A stretch of DNA of 36,614 nucleotides, from the NCBI GenBank assembly GCA_026418175.1, contig JAOABX010000006.1:1-36614 (forward strand), in the 5' to 3' direction. Below, piece by piece: positions 26,212 through 32,409 of the stretch. The notes beneath the pieces were generated by a model. It saw only the letters and a list, made by a program, of their open reading frames with translations, was not told where the DNA came from and did not search any database. Both the position numbers and the translations under genes were made by a program. The DNA is from Flavobacteriales bacterium. Lineage in GTDB: Bacteria > Bacteroidota > Bacteroidia > CAIKAF01. How positions within the stretch are numbered: the first letter of the stretch is position 1; each line of letters begins with the position of its first letter.

Positions 26212-27861
26212 ATGACAAAACAAACTAATGGGTTCCTCGAACTGGGACTCAGTGAAGGCATTGTGAATGCTATCACCCTAAAAGGGTTTATTCAACCAAC
26301 TCCAATTCAGGCTGCAACCATACCGTTACTGCTTAGCAACAACGTAGATGTGGTTGGACAAGCACAAACCGGAACTGGCAAAACGGCAGCCTTTGGACTT
26401 CCATTAATTGACTTGCTTAAGGAAAACCAAAAACAGGTTCAAGCATTAGTACTAGTCCCAACCCGGGAACTTGCATTACAGGTGGCTACTGAACTTATCT
26501 CCTATAAAGGAGAAAAGAAATTGTTTATCTCGACCGTGTATGGTGGTCAAAGTATTCAAACCCAGATACGCGACCTGAAAAAGGGAGTAGATATTGTGGT
26601 AGGTACCCCGGGAAGAATTATGGACCATATGGAGCGTGGAACCCTGAATATTAATCATATTTCCCACCTCATTCTGGATGAGGCAGACGAAATGCTGAAC
26701 ATGGGTTTTGTAGAAGATATTGAGAAAATTTTAGCTCAAACACCCCAAAATAAGCGTGTGCTCCTTTTTTCAGCGACGATGCCTTCCAAAATTTTAGATA
26801 TTGCTAAAAATTACATGGGTAAATACGAATTGATCAAGATTACACCCGCGGTTTTAACAACAAACTTAACAGAGCAAATATATTACGAAGTCGCCGCAAA
26901 AGACAAAAAAGATACTCTTTGCCGGATTATTGATTTTGCCGAAGATTTTTATGGATTAGTATTCTGCCAAACAAAAATTGAAACTGATGAAATAGCCCAA
27001 TACCTGCAAGAACAAGGATATGAGGCTGAAGCCATTCATGGAGATGTATCACAAGCACAACGAGAAAAAACACTGGCTAAATTCAAAAAGAAACAAATCA
27101 ATATTTTAGTAGCAACCGATGTCGCTGCCCGCGGTATTGATGTAAAAGACCTGAGCCATGTAGTAAACTACTCCCTGCCACAGGATGCCGAAACATATGT
27201 ACATCGAATTGGCCGCACGGGCCGGGCCGGTAAAACGGGTACTGCCATTTCAATTATCTGCCCTTCAGATTACAGGAAATTTGCCTTGATAAAACGGATT
27301 GCAAAAACAGAAATTAAACGCATGGCTTTACCAGATGCACAAAAAGTTGTCCGAAAAAAAATCGAAAAACTCAAAGCAAAACTATTTCAACTTATTGGAG
27401 ATGGAGAAATTGAACCTTACTTTGAGCTTGCACATGAACTGCTGGGGGGAATTGACCCTGAAGAAATGGTAGCCGCCTTGCTTCGCTTACACCACAAAGA
27501 CGAATTTAATCCAGAAACCTATAAACCTATCAAAGAAGTACGTTCAGAAATCAAAGCAGAGGCCCGTTTTGATAAAGAGCGGGGAGAAACTAAACGGTAC
27601 AGAAAATCATTTGATGGAGAAAGCAACGGTGTGCGCCTATTTGTGGCCAAAGGCAAATTGGATGATATGACTCCCCGTAAACTAGTAGAAATGTTGCAAG
27701 AAGAAACCAATGTTCCGCAACGATTGATGGACCAAGTAAAAGTAATGGAAAAATTCTCTTTTGTAACTGTACCACAAAAAGAAGCAGAAACCATTGTGAA
27801 GCATTTCAGAAGAACTGCCGGAAAAGGGAAACGATCGTTGGTTGAAATAGCTAAAGATTAA
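26212..27861 (+). CDS. DEAD-box RNA helicase with DbpA-type RNA-binding domain
   Basis: An ATP-dependent RNA helicase of 549 residues, probably acting in ribosome assembly or RNA turnover. Motifs in order: Q motif (GFIQPTPIQ), Walker A (AQTGTGKT), PTRELALQ, TPGR, DEAD (LDEADEML), SAT, then the second RecA domain with ARGIDV and HRIGRTGRAGKTG. The C-terminal region ends in a DbpA-like RNA-binding fold (RLFVAKGKLDDMTPRKLV..., FSFVTVPQKEAE), which targets such enzymes to structured RNA. The longer frame starts with GTG at 26191; the ATG at 26212 gives the usual N-terminus. CsdA/DeaD-like or DbpA-like roles cannot be separated here. Confidence 0.95.
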   Translation: MTKQTNGFLELGLSEGIVNAITLKGFIQPTPIQAATIPLLLSNNVDVVGQAQTGTGKTAAFGLPLIDLLKENQKQVQALVLVPTRELALQVATELISYKGEKKLFISTVYGGQSIQTQIRDLKKGVDIVVGTPGRIMDHMERGTLNINHISHLILDEADEMLNMGFVEDIEKILAQTPQNKRVLLFSATMPSKILDIAKNYMGKYELIKITPAVLTTNLTEQIYYEVAAKDKKDTLCRIIDFAEDFYGLVFCQTKIETDEIAQYLQEQGYEAEAIHGDVSQAQREKTLAKFKKKQINILVATDVAARGIDVKDLSHVVNYSLPQDAETYVHRIGRTGRAGKTGTAISIICPSDYRKFALIKRIAKTEIKRMALPDAQKVVRKKIEKLKAKLFQLIGDGEIEPYFELAHELLGGIDPEEMVAALLRLHHKDEFNPETYKPIKEVRSEIKAEARFDKERGETKRYRKSFDGESNGVRLFVAKGKLDDMTPRKLVEMLQEETNVPQRLMDQVKVMEKFSFVTVPQKEAETIVKHFRRTAGKGKRSLVEIAKD

Positions 27862-27915
27862 ACAAAAAAGCCTTCACAAAAGACCTTTTTTATGGAATGT
27901 ATATTTAATTACTAA

Positions 27916-28047
27916 TTACCCGTTATGTTCTATAGCCTTTAATGCCTTATAACTATGGCCAAAGGTTGGGCAATTGCAGTTGCTTTTGCTCTTACAAGAA
28001 ACAGCAAATAGCAACATACAGCAATAAAAAATAAATGCAATTCTCAT
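27916..28047 (-). CDS. Small Cys-rich lipoprotein (43 aa)
   Basis: A short open frame with ATG at 28045-28047 and stop TAA at 27916-27918. The N-terminus MRIAFIFYCCMLLFAVSC is a compact signal peptide ending in a lipobox (FAVSC, Cys18). The mature peptide is only 26 residues and holds the CNCPTFGHSYKA motif. Small lipoproteins with a similar Cys-x-Cys-Pro motif near the N-terminus occur in Bacteroidota. It begins 7 bases after the stop of the upstream secreted protein, in the same direction, so the two are probably co-transcribed. Function unknown; too short for a firm family call. Confidence 0.65.
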   Translation of the reverse strand: MRIAFIFYCCMLLFAVSCKSKSNCNCPTFGHSYKALKAIEHNG

Positions 28048-28054
28048 GCTTTAT

Positions 28055-28498
28055 TTAAAAATCATCCAACGAAGGGAGAGGCGCTTTTTCATACGCCTGT
28101 TTTTTAGGAAGCAGATGATTTATAAAAATTATATTTACTAATTCATCATCCACAGTTTGTATGGTTCTCGAAATTCCGTTGGTAATAGAAATTTTTTGAT
28201 CATACTTGAATTTGGGCAAATACGGCTCATATCTTCCATCTACAAACTTGATAAATATGTCTTTAACATCACCTTTTTCTACTTGCACTTTGGCTGTATA
28301 ACAATCGTTTCGGCTACCAGAACGAATGGAAAGAACTACCCCATCGTGCCATCCATCTTTAATTTCATGCGAACCACGTATTTCAAAAGCTTTGGCCCAC
28401 ATAGCATAACAACTCTTATCTTCCTTATCAGATGAAGACTGAGCAAACAGTACCAAAGAACTGCTTAAAAAAGCAAATACATATAAAACTTGTTTCAT
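28055..28498 (-). CDS. Secreted protein of unknown function
   Basis: A 147-residue exported protein with a signal peptide (MKQVLYVFAFLSSSLVLFAQ). The mature part has two Cys (in KSCYAMW and NDCYTAK), which could form a disulfide, and a strand-rich core (DGVVLSIRSG, AKVQVEKGDVKDIFIKF). No known domain was recognised. A complete promoter precedes it and the 43-residue lipoprotein gene follows after 7 bases, suggesting a two-gene envelope unit. Confidence 0.7.
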   Translation of the reverse strand: MKQVLYVFAFLSSSLVLFAQSSSDKEDKSCYAMWAKAFEIRGSHEIKDGWHDGVVLSIRSGSRNDCYTAKVQVEKGDVKDIFIKFVDGRYEPYLPKFKYDQKISITNGISRTIQTVDDELVNIIFINHLLPKKQAYEKAPLPSLDDF

Positions 28499-28522
28499 GA
28501 GAAGAATGCTTCAGTTAGTTTT

Positions 28523-28553
28523 CAAAAATAATACTATTCACCTGATTTGCAAA
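28523..28553 (-). promoter_or_regulatory. Promoter of the secreted protein/small lipoprotein pair
   Basis: On the minus strand TTTG (28553-28550), a 19-base spacer, then TATTTTTG (28530-28523): perfect match in both boxes and spacing. The box ends 24 bases before the ATG. Confidence 0.78.
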
Positions 28554-28584
28554 CGCTGTACCACAGAACAACAGAAGTTTAACA

Positions 28585-29550
28585 TTATTTCTTCAGTCCA
28601 ATTTCCGCCAACCGTTCATCCAAATATTCTCCGGCGGTAATGTCTTCATATGCTTTAGGATGGTCTGCATCTATGCAGGAATCTAAACAAGCCAACGACA
28701 TACTGCTTTTCGGATGTAGGAAAAACGGAATAGAATAACGGCTAGTGTGCCATAATTCGCGTGGAGGGTTCACCACCCGGTGAGTTGTTGAACGAAGCCT
28801 ATTGTTAGTTAGGCGCTGCAACATATCTCCCACGTTTACTACAATTTGTCCAGGAAGTGCTTTTACATCCACCCATTGGCCTTTTTTGTTCATAACCTGC
28901 AATCCATCCGCAGAGGCCCCCACCAACAGAGTAATAAGATTAATATCTTCATGTTGTTCTGCCCGAATGGAAGATTTAGGCTCGCTGGTAATTGGTGGAT
29001 AGTGAATAGCCCGTAAAATTGAATTGCCATTGTGTGTAAACGGAACAAAATAATTTTTATCCAATCCCAAATACAAGGCAATGGCTTCTAACAAATAACT
29101 ACCAGATTTTTCAAATTCACGATAAGCAGCACGCAACGTAGGTACGAAATTAGGTGCTTCGGGTACCTCAACATTTTCAGGATATTCATTCTTTACGGGG
29201 TCATTATCTAATACTTCCTGCCCAAATTGATAAAACTCTTTTAGATCTGGAGCATCACTCCCTTTGGCATGTTCTTTCCCAAACGAAGTATAACCCCGTT
29301 GACCTGCTAATCCCGGTATTTCATACTTTACCTTTATTTCTTCCGGAAGTTTAAAAAATTGTTCAACTTCCTTATACAACCGGGATATTAACTCATCAGG
29401 CACCCCATGGTTTTTTACCGCAACAAAACCCACTTCTTCATATGCCTTACCAAGTTGCTGTACAAATTCTTGCTGTTGTTCAGCATTTCCCTTTGTGTAT
29501 AGGGCTAAATCTATACACGGTATTCCAACTTCGTTGCTCATGTTTGACAT
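28585..29550 (-). CDS. 2-oxoglutarate/Fe(II)-dependent oxygenase (isopenicillin N synthase-like)
   Basis: A 321-residue cytoplasmic oxygenase of the isopenicillin N synthase-like superfamily. An N-terminal DIOX_N-type segment (IPCIDLAL..., VGFVAVKNHGVPDELI) precedes the jelly roll. Iron ligands are H200 and D202 (QHEDINLITLL) and H257 (STTHRVVNP); R271-Y-S273 (SRYSIPFF) is the 2-oxoglutarate-binding RxS. All are intact. Related enzymes oxidise a wide range of small molecules, and the substrate cannot be deduced from the neighbours. An alternative ATG three codons in (29541) is equally plausible. It follows the FKBP terminator, so it is probably a separate transcript. Confidence 0.88.
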   Translation of the reverse strand: MSNMSNEVGIPCIDLALYTKGNAEQQQEFVQQLGKAYEEVGFVAVKNHGVPDELISRLYKEVEQFFKLPEEIKVKYEIPGLAGQRGYTSFGKEHAKGSDAPDLKEFYQFGQEVLDNDPVKNEYPENVEVPEAPNFVPTLRAAYREFEKSGSYLLEAIALYLGLDKNYFVPFTHNGNSILRAIHYPPITSEPKSSIRAEQHEDINLITLLVGASADGLQVMNKKGQWVDVKALPGQIVVNVGDMLQRLTNNRLRSTTHRVVNPPRELWHTSRYSIPFFLHPKSSMSLACLDSCIDADHPKAYEDITAGEYLDERLAEIGLKK

Positions 29551-29575
29551 TTTTTAGACGGGTAAAATAACAAAA

Positions 29576-29612
29576 AATCCGGCGTATGAAAAAAGAATAA
29601 TTACGCCGGATT
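29576..29612 (-). terminator. Rho-independent terminator of the FKBP gene
   Basis: AATCCGGCGTA (29576-29586) and TACGCCGGATT (29602-29612) form a perfect 11-bp stem with a 15-base loop. On the minus strand it is followed by a T-rich tract, and it lies 23 bases after the FKBP stop. Confidence 0.85.
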
Positions 29613-29635
29613 AAAAAATTTAATGGATACCTTGT

Positions 29636-30139
29636 TTAGTGATGATGGCCGCCAGGTCCATGAACATGGCCATGATCCAACTCCTCTTCAGTGGCAGGGC
29701 GTATAGCAAGTATTTCTCCGCGGAAATGCAACGCTTTACCAGCCATGGGATGATTGAAGTCAATGGTTACATTCTCTAATCCACGCTCTTTCACTATACC
29801 AATTAACGGATTCCCATGTTGATCTTGCATACGGATAGGCTTGCCTACTACTACCAAATCATCGGCAAATCTACCATTGATGAAAAAGGCTTCTACCGGA
29901 ACCTTTACAATGGCATTTTCATCTACTGGCCCATAGGCATCTTCACTTTCTAATATAAAATCGAATGTATCTCCCACCGACAAGCCAGTTAACTGCTGTT
30001 CAAAAGCATCCAACAAATTGCCGGCACCCATTAAAAAAACAAATGGATCTTCAGCAGTAACTTTTTCTACAAGTACGTCTGATCCTTTTTCTGTTAGCTG
30101 ATAGCTAATGCTTACTACGTGATTTGAAGCTGTTTTCAT
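29636..30139 (-). CDS. SlyD-like FKBP peptidyl-prolyl isomerase
   Basis: A 167-residue cytoplasmic prolyl isomerase and chaperone. The FKBP start VVSISYQLTEKGSDVL, the DPFVFLMGAGNLLDAFEQQL segment and GDTFDFILESEDAYGP are typical of SlyD, with the insert-in-flap chaperone domain at about 75-130 (including FNHPMAGKALHFRGEI). The C-terminus is His-rich (HGHVHGPGGHHH), as in SlyD proteins that bind nickel. It has its own promoter and terminator, so it is monocistronic. Confidence 0.92.
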   Translation of the reverse strand: MKTASNHVVSISYQLTEKGSDVLVEKVTAEDPFVFLMGAGNLLDAFEQQLTGLSVGDTFDFILESEDAYGPVDENAIVKVPVEAFFINGRFADDLVVVGKPIRMQDQHGNPLIGIVKERGLENVTIDFNHPMAGKALHFRGEILAIRPATEEELDHGHVHGPGGHHH

Positions 30140-30221
30140 TCAATAAATGTGATTTGTGATTAATTAATTCTATCGGAGGTAGATTCTTACGCGAAAATCG
30201 CCTACGGCAGAAATATCATAA

Positions 30222-30251
30222 CAAAGATATAAAAAAAGACTTGGGGTCAAA
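30222..30251 (-). promoter_or_regulatory. Promoter of the FKBP gene
   Basis: On the minus strand TTTG (30251-30248), an 18-base spacer, then TATCTTTG (30229-30222). It predicts a leader of about 75 nt before the FKBP ATG. Confidence 0.7.
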
Positions 30252-30276
30252 GAATTGAAGAGTTAATAAATAAAAA

Positions 30277-30305
30277 AAGGACAATGTACATGGTACATTA
30301 TCCTT
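30277..30305 (-). terminator. Rho-independent terminator downstream of the cyclase/YjbR unit
   Basis: AAGGACAATGTAC (30277-30289) pairs with GTACATTATCCTT (30293-30305) with one mismatch and a 3-base loop. Read on the minus strand it is followed by seven T. It would end the transcript that carries the cyclase and the decayed YjbR gene. Confidence 0.8.
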
Positions 30306-30359
30306 CTCTCTTTTCAAATGATTTAGGATTGATTGAAAGCAAAGTAAAACATAGTAAAC

Positions 30360-30764
30360 TTATAATTCAATAATGCATTTAGCGTATTTTTTTCTTAATA
30401 ATTCCCTTTATAACCTCATAGGCAAACTTTTTACAACCAAGAAGTTTTTGAATAAATTAAGAAGTTCATAAATTTATTTATCGGACAATGAGCCGTAAAT
30501 TAGAAGCGTGTTCAATGGTTTTTGTTCATGTGAAAACCTAGGTAATTTCTGAATAACGGCCTCGTAATTCAACTTTATATTCTCCGGGTTTCATTTCAGA
30601 TTTACATACTTCGACAATTATTTCCAGCGAAACCAATGCAAGCATTTTCCCTTTCACTTAATAACCAAGGTATTCTTATCCAAGGTATTCTTATCCAATG
30701 GAAAACAGTATTCTGCATCAGGCTTATTTAAACTATAATAATATCGTAATAACTCAACATTCAT
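30360..30764 (-). pseudogene. Decayed MmcQ/YjbR family gene
   Basis: A YjbR-type protein (PF04237) can be read on the minus strand, but only by joining three frames. The ATG at 30764 overlaps the cyclase stop (ATGA). It gives MNVELLRYYYSLNKPDAEYC, FPLDKNTL, then a stop at 30654-30656. The next frame gives VKGKMLALVSLE and later ELRGRYSEIT, with VNLK, a stop and NPEN in the third frame between them. GFHMNKNH follows 30540, then NTLLIYGSLSDK, a stop, IYELLNLFKNFLVVKSLP, another stop, and RELL. These match the family order FP..TLvfKv.GKMfALiSL, vnLKCDPE, ELRe.Y, PGyHMNKkHWNT, LVvksLP, R..L. Lesions include a 15-base duplication, at least three frameshifts (one removes a G from the Trp of HWNT) and internal stops. 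Confidence 0.85.
30665..30694. repeat. 15-base tandem duplication inside the YjbR pseudogene
   Basis: Two perfect copies of CCAAGGTATTCTTAT lie head to tail (30665-30679 and 30680-30694). On the minus strand the duplication is in frame and repeats the five residues DKNTL, consistent with a replication-slippage lesion. Confidence 0.85.
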
Positions 30765-31531
30765 AAAACAACCTTTAATGGATACAATACAGGTTTTGAG
30801 GGCGAGGCATCGTTATGGAAAGAGGCAATTTGAAGGTTAAGTAAATACAAACCGTCAGATACATAATCCGGTACAAAAATCAGCTCTGTAATGGTTGCAT
30901 CTGTAACCGGTTGATGCGGATAATTCCAAAAAGCATGATGTGCTGCCAATACCCCTTCATCTTCTTCCCGATCTACCGAAGGTAAGTCAGTGAGCCAATG
31001 TTTAATACCAACAGTTCTTAGCCAAGCTCCCACGGCATCTTCAAAATACGGTGGGTTTGTATTTGAATAATTTCGAGTTTTTTTTCCTATATCATTGGGC
31101 AGTGTACGGATTATAATAGCCTCTACTCCAGTTAAATCTCCTGCAAGACTTTTAACTTGGTTTAATGATATACGACGATCACCTCCAGGAATGTGTTGGG
31201 GTTCTATGCTTATAAGCTTGGCCAAAAAGAAAAAGGACTTCAGGCATTCGTTCACTGAAAAAAATTCACTGGATATGTGGCCTACACACTCGGTATGCGT
31301 TCCGTGTCCATGAGGGTTAAAAAACACGTCCCTAAAATTTACGCTCCCCCCCCTGACCACATCGCCAATAAAAAATTCATTTTCAACTGCCCGAATTACT
31401 ACCGGACCGCAATACCAAGCTGTGGGATTAGAAGTACCATTTTGGAGTGGCAACGAAAGATCATACGGTTTTGAAAGATCTGCCTCAAACGAATATATAT
31501 TATTGATTATTTGAAACTTAAGTTGATTCAT
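30761..31531 (-). CDS. Cyclase family protein (metal-dependent hydrolase)
   Basis: A 256-residue protein of the cyclase/kynurenine-formamidase-like family (PF04199). The metal-site block reads NPHGHGTHTECVGH, where KynB-type enzymes have HxGTHxDxPxH; Glu replaces the usual Asp. A second block, AAHHAFW with TITELIFV, supplies the later His and Glu. The start at 31531 (MNQLKFQ) is chosen; the frame reaches 31585 but that extension is Cys-rich and unlike the family. The substrate is unknown and no kynurenine pathway genes are nearby. The stop overlaps the start of the decayed YjbR gene by four bases (ATGA), so the two were once co-translated. Confidence 0.85.
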   Translation of the reverse strand: MNQLKFQIINNIYSFEADLSKPYDLSLPLQNGTSNPTAWYCGPVVIRAVENEFFIGDVVRGGSVNFRDVFFNPHGHGTHTECVGHISSEFFSVNECLKSFFFLAKLISIEPQHIPGGDRRISLNQVKSLAGDLTGVEAIIIRTLPNDIGKKTRNYSNTNPPYFEDAVGAWLRTVGIKHWLTDLPSVDREEDEGVLAAHHAFWNYPHQPVTDATITELIFVPDYVSDGLYLLNLQIASFHNDASPSKPVLYPLKVVL

Positions 31532-31627
31532 AAATAAATTTCCATGATTTTGAGCTACTAAATTAACATTGTTTGAACAGCACATGCAACCCTAATTATT
31601 ATATTTACATCTATATATTTAGTTTGT

Positions 31628-31837
31628 ATGAAAATTAGCTTGGCATTGATATTTGGATTGTTTTTGTTAAAGTGTGATTCTCAAAAGGTTAAAGATTGCA
31701 AAGGAGAACCCAAACCGGATCAAATGTGTACCATGGATTACAATCCGGTATGCGGTTGTGATGGGAAAACATATTCAAATGCTTGCCGGGCTGATGCAGA
31801 AGGAATAAAACATTGGACCCAAGGAGAATGTAAATAA
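31628..31837 (+). CDS. Kazal-type serine protease inhibitor lipoprotein
   Basis: A 69-residue exported protein. The N-terminus [16 protein letters not shown] ends at Cys16 in a lipobox-like LLKC, with Lys at -1 where Ala, Gly or Ser is usual, so lipidation is uncertain. The mature part is one Kazal domain: six Cys including [20 protein letters not shown] and a final GEC, the standard PVCGxDGxTYxNxC signature. Kazal domains inhibit serine proteases by tight binding. It lies directly before the sigma factor gene (0 bases between stop and TTG) and is probably co-transcribed with it. Placement with an envelope sigma/anti-sigma pair suggests a role at the cell surface. Confidence 0.85.
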   Translation: MKISLALIFGLFLLKCDSQKVKDCKGEPKPDQMCTMDYNPVCGCDGKTYSNACRADAEGIKHWTQGECK

Positions 31838-32404
31838 TTGCTGACTAATTTGGAGAATCTAGAAGAAATAATCAACGGATGCATAGCCGGTAAACGATTG
31901 GCACAAAACACTTTTTACAAAATGTTTGCGCCAAAAATGTATGGGGTTTGTCTTCGCTATGCCAAAGATTCAACTGAAGCAGAAGATATTTTACAAGATG
32001 GATTTATCAAAGTATTTCAACATATGGGGTCTTTTAAACATGAAGGATCATTCGAAGGTTGGGTTCGTCGAATTATGATAAATACTGCGTTAGAAAGATT
32101 CCGTAAAAAAAATCCCTTGCTTCCGGTTGGCGATATTTATCCGGTAGCTAAAAACATGAAATACGATGATATAGAAAGTAATATTTCTGCCGATGAATTG
32201 CTTGCACTGGTGCAAAAACTACCTCCCGGATATCGCACAGTATTTAACCTGTACGCCATAGAAGGGTATTCGCATCAAGAAATTGGTGAAATGTTGAATA
32301 TCAGCGAAGGAACGTCGAAATCCCAATTAGCAAGAGCAAGAGCTGTTTTACAAGAAGAAATTGCCAAACTATACAAACCTGTTCAAAAAAAAATAGTTAG
32401 CTAA
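31838..32404 (+). CDS. ECF RNA polymerase sigma factor
   Basis: A sigma-70 family factor of 188 residues with region 2 (AEDILQDGFIKVFQHM, FEGWVRRIMINTALERFRK) and region 4 (LPPGYRTVFNLYAIEGYSHQEIGEMLNISEGTSKSQLARAR). No ATG precedes region 2; the frame opens with TTG at 31838, preceded by AAGGAG at 31821-31826, one of the few Shine-Dalgarno-like sites in the window. A second TTG at 31850 is an alternative. The anti-sigma protein gene follows after 5 bases, so the pair is a co-transcribed sigma/anti-sigma module. Confidence 0.93.
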   Translation: MLTNLENLEEIINGCIAGKRLAQNTFYKMFAPKMYGVCLRYAKDSTEAEDILQDGFIKVFQHMGSFKHEGSFEGWVRRIMINTALERFRKKNPLLPVGDIYPVAKNMKYDDIESNISADELLALVQKLPPGYRTVFNLYAIEGYSHQEIGEMLNISEGTSKSQLARARAVLQEEIAKLYKPVQKKIVS

Positions 32405-32409
32405 ACTGA

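Noticed and set aside
27862-27895. Possible terminator after the DEAD-box helicase gene (A-run and T-run flanking a short stretch).
   Set aside because: The potential stem is almost only A-T pairs with a large loop, too weak to call.
31277-31474. Plus-strand frame opposite the cyclase gene.
   Set aside because: Antisense to a conserved metal-site region; no supporting start or signal.
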